In this document: positions 18,454 to 27,677 of the stretch, in pieces | Numbering within the stretch: the first letter of the stretch is position 1 | Layout of the letters: each line of letters begins with the position of its first letter | From: Proteus terrae | Lineage (GTDB): Bacteria; Pseudomonadota; Gammaproteobacteria; Enterobacterales; Enterobacteriaceae | NCBI RefSeq assembly: GCF_003144325.1 | Contig: NZ_PENS01000014.1 | Span: 62,001 to 126,000 of the forward strand | Reading direction: 5' to 3' | Length of the DNA stretch: 64,000 nt | Position numbers and translations under genes: made by a program | The notes under the pieces: generated by a model | What the model was told of the DNA's origin: nothing | Databases searched by the model: none | The model's input: the letters and a program-made list of their open reading frames with translations, nothing else

Positions 18454-20088
18454 TTACCAGAATACTGCATAAAGCACACATAAGATGACCATAATGGCGT
18501 AGGAAGCAATATTGAATCCGCTTTGTGTTTTAAAGGTTTTATCTGTTAATGTAATCGCGCCTTCACTATCATCTGTTTTCGTTGAAGTTAAACTAACTAA
18601 CGCAATTACGACTGTTGTAAACATAAAGGTGTACATCATTTGATCAAGGAATGGCATACCTAATGGCATTAATTTTAGGAACAATGCGAACGGTATAGAT
18701 AAGACCACACCAATAATTGCACCTTTTGCGTTTGTTTTTTTCCAGAACAAACCTAATAGGAATACCGCTAAAATACCAGGGCTCACTAAACCTGTATATT
18801 CCTGAATATATTGGAATGCCTGATCGATACCACCCAATAATGGTGCAATAAAGCAAGCAATAATTAAAGCAACTACTGCACTAATACGACCCACATTCAC
18901 TAACCGTGTTTCAGAAGCTTTTGGTCCAATATATTCTTTATAGATATCCATCGTGAAAATCGTCGCGATAGAGTTAAGCATAGATGCCAAAGATGAAACA
19001 ATTGCAGCGGCAAGTGCAGCAAAAACAATACCTTTTGCACCTACTGGCAAGAACTGAGTTAACCAAGGATAGGCTTTATCTGCTTGTGATAACGTTGGAA
19101 TATGTTCTTGTGCCATTGTCCCTAAACCGGCCATTAATTCAGGGTTAGTGGTAATAACAAATGCAGCAATACCAGGCACAACCACAAGGACAGGAACAAT
19201 CAGTTTTAAGAATGCAGCAAACACTAGCCCTTTTTGAGCTTCATTGATAGATTTCGCCGCTAAAGCACGTTGAATGATATATTGGTTAAAGCCCCAATAA
19301 TAAAGGTTAGCAACCCATAAACCCCCAATCAGCACTGCGATACCCGGTAAGTTCATAAATTGCGGGTTATCTTTCTCTAAAATCATTTTAAAGTGATCTG
19401 GCGCAGCTTGTGTCATTTTGCTCAAACCTTCCATGATCCCACCATCTCCGCCGATATAGCTGACGGCTAATACTGTGGTAAATAGGCCACCAAGGATAAG
19501 GAAGAATACTTGCACCACGTCTGTCCACGCAACAGCAGAGAGTCCGCCATAAAGTGAATAGATAACCGCAAATAATGCTAAACCTATAATGGCATACATC
19601 ATTGGTACACCAAGGATGGTTTCTAATGCCAATGAACCTAAATAAAGTACCGATGTTAAGTTAACAAAGATAAACAACGCTAACCAGAACACCGCAAGAA
19701 TGGTTTTTAAGTTACGACTTTTAAAACGATTCTCAACAAATTCAGGAATGGTATAAATACCTTTTTCGATAAAGACAGGTAAAAAGTATTTTGCAACAAT
19801 AATTAATGTCAGTGCTGCCATCCATTCATAAGATGCGATAGCAAGACCAATGGAGAAACCAGAACCAGACATACCAATGAATTGTTCTGCTGAAATATTA
19901 GCTGCAATAAGCGAAGAACCAATTGCCCACCAAGGAAGGGTTTTACCTGCAAGAAAATAATCCTTTGTTCCTTTTTTCTCACCATCCTTAGAACGAGAAA
20001 CCCATAATCCTAGACTAATAATGATCACGACATAGAGGGCAAAAATTGCATAGTCTATTGTGCTTAACCCAACACCTTCTGTATGCAT
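18454..20088 (-). CDS. sglT: Sodium/galactose symporter (SGLT, SSS family)
   Basis: The 544-residue inner-membrane protein is very close in sequence to the well-studied vSGLT of Vibrio parahaemolyticus, with about 14 helices. Matching stretches include KTLPWWAIGSSLIAANISAE, EQFIGMSGSGFSIGLAIASY and GLWVANLYYWGFNQYIIQRA. It couples galactose (or glucose) entry to sodium. It is the last member of the galactose module here, downstream of galR on the same strand. Two GalR-type operators, 20130-20145 and 20323-20338, lie between it and galR, so it should be induced by galactose. The start at 20088 follows AAGGAAAAT; the next ATG is much further in. Confidence 0.9.
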   Translation of the reverse strand: MHTEGVGLSTIDYAIFALYVVIIISLGLWVSRSKDGEKKGTKDYFLAGKTLPWWAIGSSLIAANISAEQFIGMSGSGFSIGLAIASYEWMAALTLIIVAKYFLPVFIEKGIYTIPEFVENRFKSRNLKTILAVFWLALFIFVNLTSVLYLGSLALETILGVPMMYAIIGLALFAVIYSLYGGLSAVAWTDVVQVFFLILGGLFTTVLAVSYIGGDGGIMEGLSKMTQAAPDHFKMILEKDNPQFMNLPGIAVLIGGLWVANLYYWGFNQYIIQRALAAKSINEAQKGLVFAAFLKLIVPVLVVVPGIAAFVITTNPELMAGLGTMAQEHIPTLSQADKAYPWLTQFLPVGAKGIVFAALAAAIVSSLASMLNSIATIFTMDIYKEYIGPKASETRLVNVGRISAVVALIIACFIAPLLGGIDQAFQYIQEYTGLVSPGILAVFLLGLFWKKTNAKGAIIGVVLSIPFALFLKLMPLGMPFLDQMMYTFMFTTVVIALVSLTSTKTDDSEGAITLTDKTFKTQSGFNIASYAIMVILCVLYAVFW

Positions 20089-20129
20089 AATATTTTCCTT
20101 TCAGACCCATAGAGAGAATAGGATTTTAA

Positions 20130-20145
20130 TGTAAACGTTTTCACA
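20130..20145. promoter_or_regulatory. GalR-type operator upstream of the symporter
   Basis: TGTAAACGTTTTCACA fits the gal operator consensus (GTGTAAACGNTTTACAC) in nearly every position. It lies 42 bp before the symporter start codon. Confidence 0.7.
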
Positions 20146-20322
20146 GTCTTTTTCCGTTACTCTGTTCACAATTTTATCGCTTATATTACGTGAATAGATC
20201 ATAAAATAGAAAAACAAACGATTACTATGACGAGTAATGCAGGATTTAAGCTTAAAACATGGCAGTAGTCCTAAACAGCTAATATCCACCATTTTAAAAA
20301 CTGTCGAAAAAGCACGAACAAA

Positions 20323-20338
20323 TGATAACGATTACACA
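20323..20338. promoter_or_regulatory. Second, weaker gal-type operator
   Basis: TGATAACGATTACACA shares the CGATTACAC half and the TAACG centre of the gal consensus. It lies about 193 bp (centre to centre) from the site at 20130, a distance suited to looping. Confidence 0.5.
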
Positions 20339-20423
20339 AATTAGGCAAAAATAAATAACCTCTTAATCTGATAAAGCCATTAAGAGGGTTAACTAGACTA
20401 AAAAATACATGGGGTCATTAAGA

Positions 20424-21434
20424 TTAAGAAAGGTGGCTAAGATTAAAAACAGAATTACGTTGAACTAATGTTGGTGAAAAAATACGTTGTTTTTGTTCGA
20501 GCATTTCACCCTTAGAAAGCCTGATAGCAAGTGTTGCGGCTTGTTCTGCCATCATTTGTACCGGATAACGCACTGTGGTTAAACGAGGGTGAATATAACG
20601 TGCAATTAATACGTCATCAAAGCCAATAACGGAAATTTTTTCGGGAACAGGGATTTCATTTTCATCAAGAACAGATAAAGCCCCCGCAGCCATAAAATCG
20701 TTGTAAGTCACTACAGCCGTAAAATCGATTGATTTAGTTAGCAGATGCATCATTGCCTTTTCGCCCCCTTCACCTTCCGGCTCACCATACTCAATGTAGC
20801 TTTCAGGTAACTTGATGTTATTGGCTTCTAATGCAGCTTTATAACCTGCAAGACGCTGAGTTGTATCTTCAATATGATGAGTAGATGAAATATAAGCAAT
20901 TTTGGTATGACCTTGACGGATCAGATGCTCTGTTGCCATCCATGCCCCTTTATAATTATCTAAAGCGACACAACGTTCAGCAATTTCAGGAATAAAGCGG
21001 TTAATCAACACCATGCTTTTAACTTCATGAGCATAAGCTAGCAATTCTTCATCAGAGAGTGCTTTTGAGTGGATCACCAGGCCATCACAACGACTATTAA
21101 TCAATAGCTCGATAGATTGGCGTTCATCTTGAGCATCATGATAACCATTACAAACCAAGATGTGTTTTCCTGATTGTCTTGCAACATTATCAACAGCTTT
21201 CACTAGTGTGCCAAAAAAGGGATCAGAAACATCGTGTACTAAAACACCCAGGGTTTGCGTACTTTGGCTAACCAAAGCCCTTGCTGCCGCATTAGGTCGA
21301 TAACCTAATTTTTGCATCGCTGCATTAACGGTTTCGATAGATGTTTGACTTGCTTTCGGCGAGTTATTAATGACCCTAGACACAGTAGCAACAGAAACAC
21401 CCGCTTCTTTTGCTACATCTTTGATAGTCGCCAT
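20424..21434 (-). CDS. galR: Galactose repressor, LacI family (GalR/GalS)
   Basis: A 336-residue LacI-family regulator. The N-terminal helix-turn-helix reads MATIKDVAKEAGVSVATVSR, nearly the same as E. coli GalR and GalS, followed by the hinge helix RPNAAARAL and the sugar-binding core (DVSDPFF, NGYHDAQDERQ, GFDDVLIARYIHPRLTTVRYP). The ATG at 21434 gives the family start; an ATG two codons earlier is in frame. It sits between galM and the symporter gene, so the regulon carries its own repressor. A gal-type operator inside the preceding terminator (21589) suggests self-regulation. GalR and GalS cannot be told apart by sequence inspection alone. Confidence 0.85.
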   Translation of the reverse strand: MATIKDVAKEAGVSVATVSRVINNSPKASQTSIETVNAAMQKLGYRPNAAARALVSQSTQTLGVLVHDVSDPFFGTLVKAVDNVARQSGKHILVCNGYHDAQDERQSIELLINSRCDGLVIHSKALSDEELLAYAHEVKSMVLINRFIPEIAERCVALDNYKGAWMATEHLIRQGHTKIAYISSTHHIEDTTQRLAGYKAALEANNIKLPESYIEYGEPEGEGGEKAMMHLLTKSIDFTAVVTYNDFMAAGALSVLDENEIPVPEKISVIGFDDVLIARYIHPRLTTVRYPVQMMAEQAATLAIRLSKGEMLEQKQRIFSPTLVQRNSVFNLSHLS

Positions 21435-21579
21435 ATCCACCCCTTATGGATCACCTTTATTCATGGTTAAGAAATAACGAGCCGTTAATCTACAAACAAA
21501 GAAAAAAGGGAGTTATAGAATTTAAGTGGCATGATTATCAGCGAAGAAGTAAAATTTAAAAAGCAAAAAGATCAAATAA

Positions 21580-21613
21580 ATAGTGAAAAGGAAAGCGTTT
21601 ACACTTTCCTTTT
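21580..21613 (-). terminator. Terminator of galETKM
   Basis: On the minus strand a 10-bp perfect stem, AAAAGGAAAG with CTTTCCTTTT, encloses an 8-base loop TGTAAACG; its T-rich 3' arm ends the operon just past the galM stop. Confidence 0.75.
21589..21604. promoter_or_regulatory. Gal-type operator embedded in the terminator
   Basis: On the minus strand GTGTAAACGCTTTCCT has a perfect GTGTAAACG half site and a degenerate second half. The perfect half coincides with the terminator loop. It lies 155 bp before galR and may control it. Confidence 0.5.
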
Positions 21614-21617
21614 ATTG

Positions 21618-22688
21618 TTACGAGTAAAACTTATAGATTGTTTGGCTATTCCACGATGTATTTGCAGGTAAAATACCTTGGTTTTCATTCCATTCTGGAT
21701 GATTAGGGCCATCTGGAAAATATTGTGTTTCTAATGCCAATCCTGAGTAATTGCCGTAATCACGACTCTTTCCTCTTGTTCCTACCAAAAAGTTGCCCGT
21801 ATAGAATTGGACAGAAGGCATGGTTGTAAAGACATCCATTTTGAGCTCACCCTCAGGTGCAATAACGGTTGCAACAGGGGTTTTATCTTCAATCACTTTT
21901 TTATCTAAAATAAACGCATGATCATAGCCATTTGCGGCTTTTTGGCACTCATCTACCATAAAATCAAGGCCAATACGTTTTAATTTTCGAAAATCAAACC
22001 CTGTTCCTATTACGCTTGCAAACTCACCCGTAGGAATATTGCCTTCACTATTTTTCAAATAATGAGTCGCACAAATTCTTAAATCATGTTCGAGTGCTGT
22101 GCGCTCAGTATGTTCACCCGCAAGATTGAAATAAGCATGGTTAGTTAAGCTTAATGGTGTAGTTTTATCACTCATCGCCTGATAATCAATGCATACTTCA
22201 TTATTATTTGTCAGTGTATAGGTCACACTTACTTTCACAGTACCGGGAAAACCTTGATCACCATCATTAGAAATCAGTGAGAAAGTAACAGATTGAGAAG
22301 ATTGCGCAGTGATCCCCCAGCGTAGATGGCTAAAGTTTTGCTTACCACCATGTAAGGTATTTTTGCCTTCATTCGCACTAATTTTATATTCTTGACCTTC
22401 TACTACAAACTTAGCCCCTGCAATGCGATTAGCAAAACGCCCAACCGTTGCACCTAAGTACGCGGTTTGTTGTTTATGTGCATTCATATCCGCAGAGCCT
22501 AACAACACATCTCGACGGTATCCATTAACTGGTACAATACAAGTTAACCACGTTGCACCAATATCCATTAAAGAGATAGACATACCAAAACGATTTTTAA
22601 GCACCACTACTTGTGCAGGCTTTCCATCTAATGCAGATTGTGCTGTCATTTGTTCAGGTTCAAGAAAACGAAGCTCATTAGTCGCCAT
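21618..22688 (-). CDS. galM: Aldose 1-epimerase (mutarotase)
   Basis: GalM interconverts beta- and alpha-D-galactose, giving GalK its substrate. The 356-residue protein has the family motifs GATVGRFANRIAGAKF, NEGKNTLHGGKQNF and NHAYFNLAGE (catalytic histidine), with GLALETQYFPDGPNHP carrying the catalytic glutamate near the end. Its ATG overlaps the galK stop by one base (TAATG), which implies translational coupling. It is the last gene of galETKM and is followed by a strong terminator. Confidence 0.95.
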   Translation of the reverse strand: MATNELRFLEPEQMTAQSALDGKPAQVVVLKNRFGMSISLMDIGATWLTCIVPVNGYRRDVLLGSADMNAHKQQTAYLGATVGRFANRIAGAKFVVEGQEYKISANEGKNTLHGGKQNFSHLRWGITAQSSQSVTFSLISNDGDQGFPGTVKVSVTYTLTNNNEVCIDYQAMSDKTTPLSLTNHAYFNLAGEHTERTALEHDLRICATHYLKNSEGNIPTGEFASVIGTGFDFRKLKRIGLDFMVDECQKAANGYDHAFILDKKVIEDKTPVATVIAPEGELKMDVFTTMPSVQFYTGNFLVGTRGKSRDYGNYSGLALETQYFPDGPNHPEWNENQGILPANTSWNSQTIYKFYS

Positions 22689-23848
22689 TATTTTGCCTCC
22701 GAATAGCCCGCTCCTTGGCTTGCAGAGCAGACATAAATAGTTTCTTTTAATCCTGTTTTAGCTTCGTATTGCGCCTTAACAGAGTCAACGACTTTATCAA
22801 CTAAATCTGGTGTCACTAATGCTACGACACAACCACCAAATCCACCACCAGTCATTCTTACTCCACCACGATCACCAATCACCGATTTCACGATTTCAAC
22901 CAATGAATCAACCTCTTTGACTGTGATTTCAAAATCATCACGCATTGAGAGATGTGATTGCATCATTAGCTGACTCAATGTGGTTAAATCACCACGGCGT
23001 AAGGCTTCTGCGGCGTCTAATGTACGGCTGTTTTCAGTAATAACATGGCGTGCCCGACGATAAACCACATCACTCATTAATGCTTTTTTAGCGACTAGAT
23101 CCTCTAATGAGGCATCTCTTAATGCAGTCACATTTAAAATATGAGCGGCCTCTTCACACTGTTGGCGACGGGTATTGTACTCACTATCAACTAAGCCACG
23201 CTTTTTATTGGTATTGATAATCATCACAACCATATTTTCAGGCATCGTTACGGCTGAAGTTTCTAATGAGCGACAATCGATTAATAATGCATGATTTTCT
23301 TCACCACAAGCCGAAATAAGCTGATCCATAATGCCACAGTTACAACCAACAAATTGGTTTTCTGCTTTTTGACCATTTAATGCGATCTCTTTTTGGCTAA
23401 TAGGTAATTGATAAAGTGTTTTAAGCGTTTGACCAATAGCAACTTCTAACGCAGCAGAAGAACTTAACCCTGCACCCTGAGGAACATTTCCAGATATCGC
23501 GATATCCATACCATGAAAAGAGTAGTTATCTTTTTGTAGAAAATGAATAACACCACGAACATAGTTAGCCCACATTTTATTAGGTAAAAACTCAATACTA
23601 TTATCGAGGTTAAATTCATCAACTTCATTTTGGTAATCAACCGCAATGACACGAATAATGTTATCTTCTCGTTTTGCTGCGGCAACGACCATTTGATAAT
23701 TAATGGCACAAGGTAAAACAAACCCATCATTATAATCAGTGTGTTCACCAATAAGATTTACCCTACCAGGCGCTTGAATAAAATGTGTAGGTGCGTAACC
23801 AAAAATAGATGAAAATGAACGAGTCACATTATTAATAAGTGCCTGCAT
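22688..23848 (-). CDS. galK: Galactokinase
   Basis: GalK phosphorylates alpha-D-galactose to galactose-1-phosphate with ATP. The 386-residue GHMP kinase shows the galactokinase signature [19 protein letters not shown] near residue 30, the ATP loop [18 protein letters not shown] (about 120-140), and the third motif [17 protein letters not shown] near the end. The ribosome site AAGGATTT precedes the ATG. A 132-bp gap separates it from galT, larger than the other gaps in the operon and without an obvious terminator. Confidence 0.96.
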   Translation of the reverse strand: MQALINNVTRSFSSIFGYAPTHFIQAPGRVNLIGEHTDYNDGFVLPCAINYQMVVAAAKREDNIIRVIAVDYQNEVDEFNLDNSIEFLPNKMWANYVRGVIHFLQKDNYSFHGMDIAISGNVPQGAGLSSSAALEVAIGQTLKTLYQLPISQKEIALNGQKAENQFVGCNCGIMDQLISACGEENHALLIDCRSLETSAVTMPENMVVMIINTNKKRGLVDSEYNTRRQQCEEAAHILNVTALRDASLEDLVAKKALMSDVVYRRARHVITENSRTLDAAEALRRGDLTTLSQLMMQSHLSMRDDFEITVKEVDSLVEIVKSVIGDRGGVRMTGGGFGGCVVALVTPDLVDKVVDSVKAQYEAKTGLKETIYVCSASQGAGYSEAK

Positions 23849-23980
23849 AATAAATCCTTAGCTTAAAATTAAGTAATAAAAATCCCACCACAACATTATG
23901 TAAATAATGATATGTTTGATTTAATTTATTTCGTGCGCAAAAAGCAGATTAATTAAAATACCTTGCCATATTGCAGGTCA

Positions 23981-25036
23981 TTAACGTTGCTCTTTATAAT
24001 GAATGTCACTTAATTGACGTAAATTATTCGCAGCTTGTTCTGGTGTTAGATCTCTTTGCGATTCCGCCAACATTTCATATCCCACCATAAATTTGCGTAC
24101 AGTGGCTGAGCGTAATAATGGCGGGTAATAAAGTGCATGCAATTGCCAGTGATCGATATTTCTATTGTCTTTAAAAGAAGGCGCAAAATGCCATCCCATA
24201 GAATAAGGGAAAGAACAATGGAATAAATTATCATAACGACTAGTTAATTTTTTCATTGCAATAGCAAGATCATCTCGCTGAGCACTATTTAATTCACTCA
24301 TTCTGCGAATATGTACTTTAGGTAATAACATCGTTTCATAAGGCCAAGAAGCCCAATAAGGTACTACCGCCAGCCAATGCTCTGTTTCAACTACAGTGCG
24401 ACTTGTATCTTTACATTCAGCATCAACATAATCGATTAATAGATTGCGCCCGTATTTTTCAAAATAAGCTTTTAATTGCGTATCTTTTCGCGCTAATTCA
24501 TTAGGTAAGAAATCACTCGCCCAAATTTGTCCATGAGGATGAGGTTGAGAGCACCCCATCGTTTCACCTTTATTCTCAAACACTTGAACCCAAAGATATT
24601 CTTTGCTGAGCTCTTCTATTTGATTATCCCAAGTATCAACGATTTTACGTAAGCTACTAACGGGTAATTCAGGAATAGTTTTTCCATGATCAGGAGAGAA
24701 ACAGACGACTCGACTAATTCCTCTTACTGCTTGAGTTTGAAATAAAGGATTTGATGAAGGCTCAACATAATATTCGTCTTGTAACAACGCAGAGTGGTCA
24801 TTATTAAAGACATACGTTCCGGTGTAATCTGGATTTTTATCACCAGAGACCCGGGTGTTATTCGGACACAAATAGCAGTGAGGATCATAAGAGGGAAGTG
24901 TCGCAATCTGAGGCTTTTCATCTTTACCATTCCAAGGTCGTTTCGCTCTATGTGGCGAAACTAAAATCCACTGGCCAGTTAGCGGATTATAACGACGATG
25001 AGGATGTTCAACAGGATCAAAAATCAGTTTCGACAT
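23981..25036 (-). CDS. galT: Galactose-1-phosphate uridylyltransferase
   Basis: GalT exchanges UMP between UDP-glucose and galactose-1-phosphate. The 351-residue protein has the HIT-type active site [14 protein letters not shown], in which the middle histidine of HPH is uridylylated. The zinc ligands probably include the CYLCPNN cysteines near residue 52. GalT starts 45 bp after galE. Length agrees with the 348 residues in E. coli. Confidence 0.96.
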   Translation of the reverse strand: MSKLIFDPVEHPHRRYNPLTGQWILVSPHRAKRPWNGKDEKPQIATLPSYDPHCYLCPNNTRVSGDKNPDYTGTYVFNNDHSALLQDEYYVEPSSNPLFQTQAVRGISRVVCFSPDHGKTIPELPVSSLRKIVDTWDNQIEELSKEYLWVQVFENKGETMGCSQPHPHGQIWASDFLPNELARKDTQLKAYFEKYGRNLLIDYVDAECKDTSRTVVETEHWLAVVPYWASWPYETMLLPKVHIRRMSELNSAQRDDLAIAMKKLTSRYDNLFHCSFPYSMGWHFAPSFKDNRNIDHWQLHALYYPPLLRSATVRKFMVGYEMLAESQRDLTPEQAANNLRQLSDIHYKEQR

Positions 25037-25081
25037 AACCTTCTCTCTTATTTATTCAAGATTATCTGAATACTTAAAATC

Positions 25082-26098
25082 TTATTTCAGATAACCATTT
25101 GGATTTTGTAACTGCCAACGCCACGCATCTGCGGCCATATCATCAATTGAACGAATAGCTTTCCAATGTAAATCTTTCTCTGCTTTTGCAGGGCTTGACC
25201 AACATTCTGCAATATCACCAGGACGACGAGCTTGTAATTGATAGGGGATAGGTTTACCACTAGCTTTACGAAATGCTTCAATCATTTCAATCACACTAGT
25301 ACCGTTACCTGTTCCCAGATTATAAATATGTAAGCCCGCTTTTTTACCTAACGCATTTAATGCTGCTATATGACCATCAGCCAGATCCATAACGTGGATA
25401 TAATCACGAACACCTGTACCGTCTTTTGTTGGGTAATCATCTCCAAAAACAGCCACTTGTTCACGACGACCAATTGCCACTTGAGAAATATAAGGGGTTA
25501 AATTATTTGGAATACCTTTAGGATCTTCCCCCATCGTACCTGATGGATGCGCCCCTACAGGGTTAAAGTAACGTAGCAAACTAATAGACCAACTTTCATC
25601 CGCAACAAATAAGTCAGATAAAATGCGCTCAACCATATATTTACTGGTACCATAAGGGTTAGTTGTGCCCCCTACTGGCGAATCTTCAGTAATAGGAACA
25701 ACTTGAGGATCACCATAAACTGTTGCAGATGAGCTAAAAATAATGCTTTTTACGCCCGCATCACGCATACAACGCACTAGTACCAATGTGCCATTAACAT
25801 TGTTGTCATAATATTCAATTGGCTTCTGAACAGATTCACCAACCGCTTTCAATCCCGCAAAATGAATAACAGACTGAATAGAATGCTTAGCAAAGATTGA
25901 TGCTAATAACTGATCATCACGAATATCACCGTTATAAAACAGAGGGCGTTTACCTGTTAGGGCTTCAATACGATTAAGTACTTCTTCATTCGCATTGCTA
26001 AGGTTATCTAAAATAATTGGTGTCATGCCTGCTTCAATCATTTGTACGCAAGTATGACTACCGATATATCCCATACCACCTGTCACTAATATTTCCAC
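25082..26098 (-). CDS. galE: UDP-glucose 4-epimerase
   Basis: GalE regenerates UDP-glucose from UDP-galactose and starts the galETKM operon. The NAD-binding motif LVTGGMGYIGSHTC stands at the N-terminus, FSSSATVYGDP and YGTSKYMVE give the catalytic Ser, Tyr and Lys of the SDR fold. The longest frame begins at a GTG at 26104, but AAGAGGTGAAT positions the ribosome on the GTG at 26098, which gives 338 residues, exactly the E. coli length. Two gal operators upstream (26209 and 26340) indicate repression by the LacI-type regulator. Confidence 0.95.
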   Translation of the reverse strand: MEILVTGGMGYIGSHTCVQMIEAGMTPIILDNLSNANEEVLNRIEALTGKRPLFYNGDIRDDQLLASIFAKHSIQSVIHFAGLKAVGESVQKPIEYYDNNVNGTLVLVRCMRDAGVKSIIFSSSATVYGDPQVVPITEDSPVGGTTNPYGTSKYMVERILSDLFVADESWSISLLRYFNPVGAHPSGTMGEDPKGIPNNLTPYISQVAIGRREQVAVFGDDYPTKDGTGVRDYIHVMDLADGHIAALNALGKKAGLHIYNLGTGNGTSVIEMIEAFRKASGKPIPYQLQARRPGDIAECWSSPAKAEKDLHWKAIRSIDDMAADAWRWQLQNPNGYLK

Positions 26099-26208
26099 AT
26101 TCACCTCTTTTGATTCAATTCAAAGGAAAAGCGCAAGACGGTTTCTGTTCACTGACACAGAGTTTAGCAAGATCAATCGAATCATTTCGTGATCAAACCG
26201 ACATTTAA

Positions 26209-26224
26209 TGTAAACGTTTACACG
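26209..26224. promoter_or_regulatory. GalR operator 1 of galETKM
   Basis: TGTAAACGTTTACACG is an almost perfect palindrome (GTAAACG-TTTAC core) and the best gal operator in the window. It lies about 110 bp before the galE start. Confidence 0.75.
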
Positions 26225-26339
26225 CTTTTCGCATACACTTAAATTTTATAAAAATCTTAGTTTAGAACTGTATTACAGTAAGTTAATAAAATACGTAATA
26301 CCCCCCGCCTCTTCATCACTCAAAATAACACCCATTAAA

Positions 26340-26355
26340 AGTAAACGATTACATT
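26340..26355. promoter_or_regulatory. GalR operator 2 of galETKM
   Basis: AGTAAACGATTACATT is a second palindromic match. Its centre is about 131 bp from operator 1, close to the 114 bp between the E. coli gal operators that form a repression loop. Confidence 0.65.
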
Positions 26356-26496
26356 CCAATCAATTACTTAATTACATGATAAAACTGACATTCAATACGT
26401 TTTATCATACCTTATTAACTTCCCCGCTAATATGTTTAAGCGGAGTAAGAACACTCTCAATAAATACTTGCAGTTTAATAAGTGTTTTATTGCATA

Positions 26497-26604
26497 GATA
26501 CTCTAAATAATTCAAGTCACAGCTAGGCAGCAACAAGTGAATGAGTCGCTAGGAGCATAGACTAGTGCGCCAACAACGCTGTAGCTTGAAATATGGCAAG
26601 TATC
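26497..26604. repeat. ERIC (IRU) repeat element
   Basis: The sequence follows the ERIC layout: GATACTC...AATTCAAGTCAC at the left end, a central imperfect palindrome around GAGTCGCTAGGAGC, the CCAACAACGCTG block, and the end GCTTGAAATATGGCAAGTATC. It is about 108 bp, so slightly shorter than the 127-bp consensus. An extra copy of the right end (GAAGTATGACGAGTATC) follows at 26605-26621, running up to the ghrB ribosome site. Confidence 0.75.
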
Positions 26605-26635
26605 GAAGTATGACGAGTATCGAATGGAGAACATA

Positions 26636-27595
26636 ATGAAACCGATTGTCTTGCTCTACCAAGATCTTCCTGAAAAACTGTACAGAAAACTATCTGATTT
26701 TGCTGATATCAAACAATTTAAAACTCTCTCTTTAGAATCTGATGATTTTCGTTCCGCACTTGCCAATGCTTCTGGACTACTAGGTGCTGGTGGCAATATT
26801 GATGAAAACTTTATTAACCTAGCACCTCATTTAAAAGCCGTTTCAACGGTTTCTGTTGGTTATGATAATGTTGATGTTAATGCACTCACCAAACGTAATA
26901 TCAAACTAATGCATACTCCAACCGTGTTAACAGATACCGTTGCAGATACCATGATGGCATTAGTACTTGCCGTAGCAAGACGTGTTCCTGAACTTGCTAA
27001 TAATGTTAAACAAGGTTTATGGGTTAAAGGTATCACTCCTGATTGGTACGGTACTGATGTTCATCATAAAACCATGGGCATTATTGGTATGGGTCGAATA
27101 GGAAAAGCTTTGGCACAACGTGCACACTTTGGCTTTAATATGAATATTCTTTATCATTCACGTACAGAATATACAGAAGTGAACGATAAATTTTCTGCAA
27201 AGCATTGCTCTTTAGAAGACTTATTACAGCAATCTGATTTCGTATGTATCACGTTACCATTAACACCAGAAACGCATCATTTAATGGGTGAAAAACAATT
27301 TTCGATGATGAAACCTGATGCTTATTTAATTAATGCAGGGCGCGGAGCTGTGGTGGACGAATTGGCACTCATCAGTGCATTAGAACAAAAAGAGATCGCT
27401 GGTGCTGGGCTGGATGTTTTTGAAAAAGAGCCTCTATCTTCATCTTCACCTTTATTAACGATGAAGAATGTCGTTGCTGTTCCGCATATTGGCTCTGCAA
27501 CAAAAGAGACTCGCTATGCGATGGCTGAATGTGCAGTCGATAATCTGATTGCGGCACTGAGTAATAATATAAAAGAAAACTGCGTCAATTTCTAA
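26636..27595 (+). CDS. ghrB: Glyoxylate/hydroxypyruvate reductase B (2-ketogluconate reductase)
   Basis: A cytosolic NADPH-dependent D-2-hydroxyacid dehydrogenase reducing glyoxylate, hydroxypyruvate and 2-keto-gluconate. Sequence agrees closely with E. coli GhrB along its whole length: [39 protein letters not shown], the NAD(P) loop [20 protein letters not shown], the catalytic Arg in [11 protein letters not shown], Glu in [11 protein letters not shown] and His in VPHIGSAT. The ATG at 26636 follows GGAGAACATA; an upstream in-frame ATG at 26624 is less likely. An ERIC element ends just before the ribosome site and so forms the mRNA leader. Confidence 0.93.
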   Translation: MKPIVLLYQDLPEKLYRKLSDFADIKQFKTLSLESDDFRSALANASGLLGAGGNIDENFINLAPHLKAVSTVSVGYDNVDVNALTKRNIKLMHTPTVLTDTVADTMMALVLAVARRVPELANNVKQGLWVKGITPDWYGTDVHHKTMGIIGMGRIGKALAQRAHFGFNMNILYHSRTEYTEVNDKFSAKHCSLEDLLQQSDFVCITLPLTPETHHLMGEKQFSMMKPDAYLINAGRGAVVDELALISALEQKEIAGAGLDVFEKEPLSSSSPLLTMKNVVAVPHIGSATKETRYAMAECAVDNLIAALSNNIKENCVNF

Positions 27596-27622
27596 AGTGG
27601 TAATAAGTGCTTTTTGAGATAC

Positions 27623-27659
27623 AAAAAAAGGTAATGAAAATCTATCATTACCTTTTTTA
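27623..27659. terminator. Bidirectional terminator between ghrB and the CDF gene
   Basis: GGTAATGA and TCATTACC form an 8-bp stem with an A-run on one side and a T-run on the other, so it can work for both convergent genes. Confidence 0.85.
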
Positions 27660-27677
27660 TTAGGTACTCAAATAAGT

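Noticed and set aside
20101..20292. 63-codon minus-strand frame between galR and the symporter gene
   Set aside because: It covers operator and promoter DNA, has no ribosome site and no protein-like composition.
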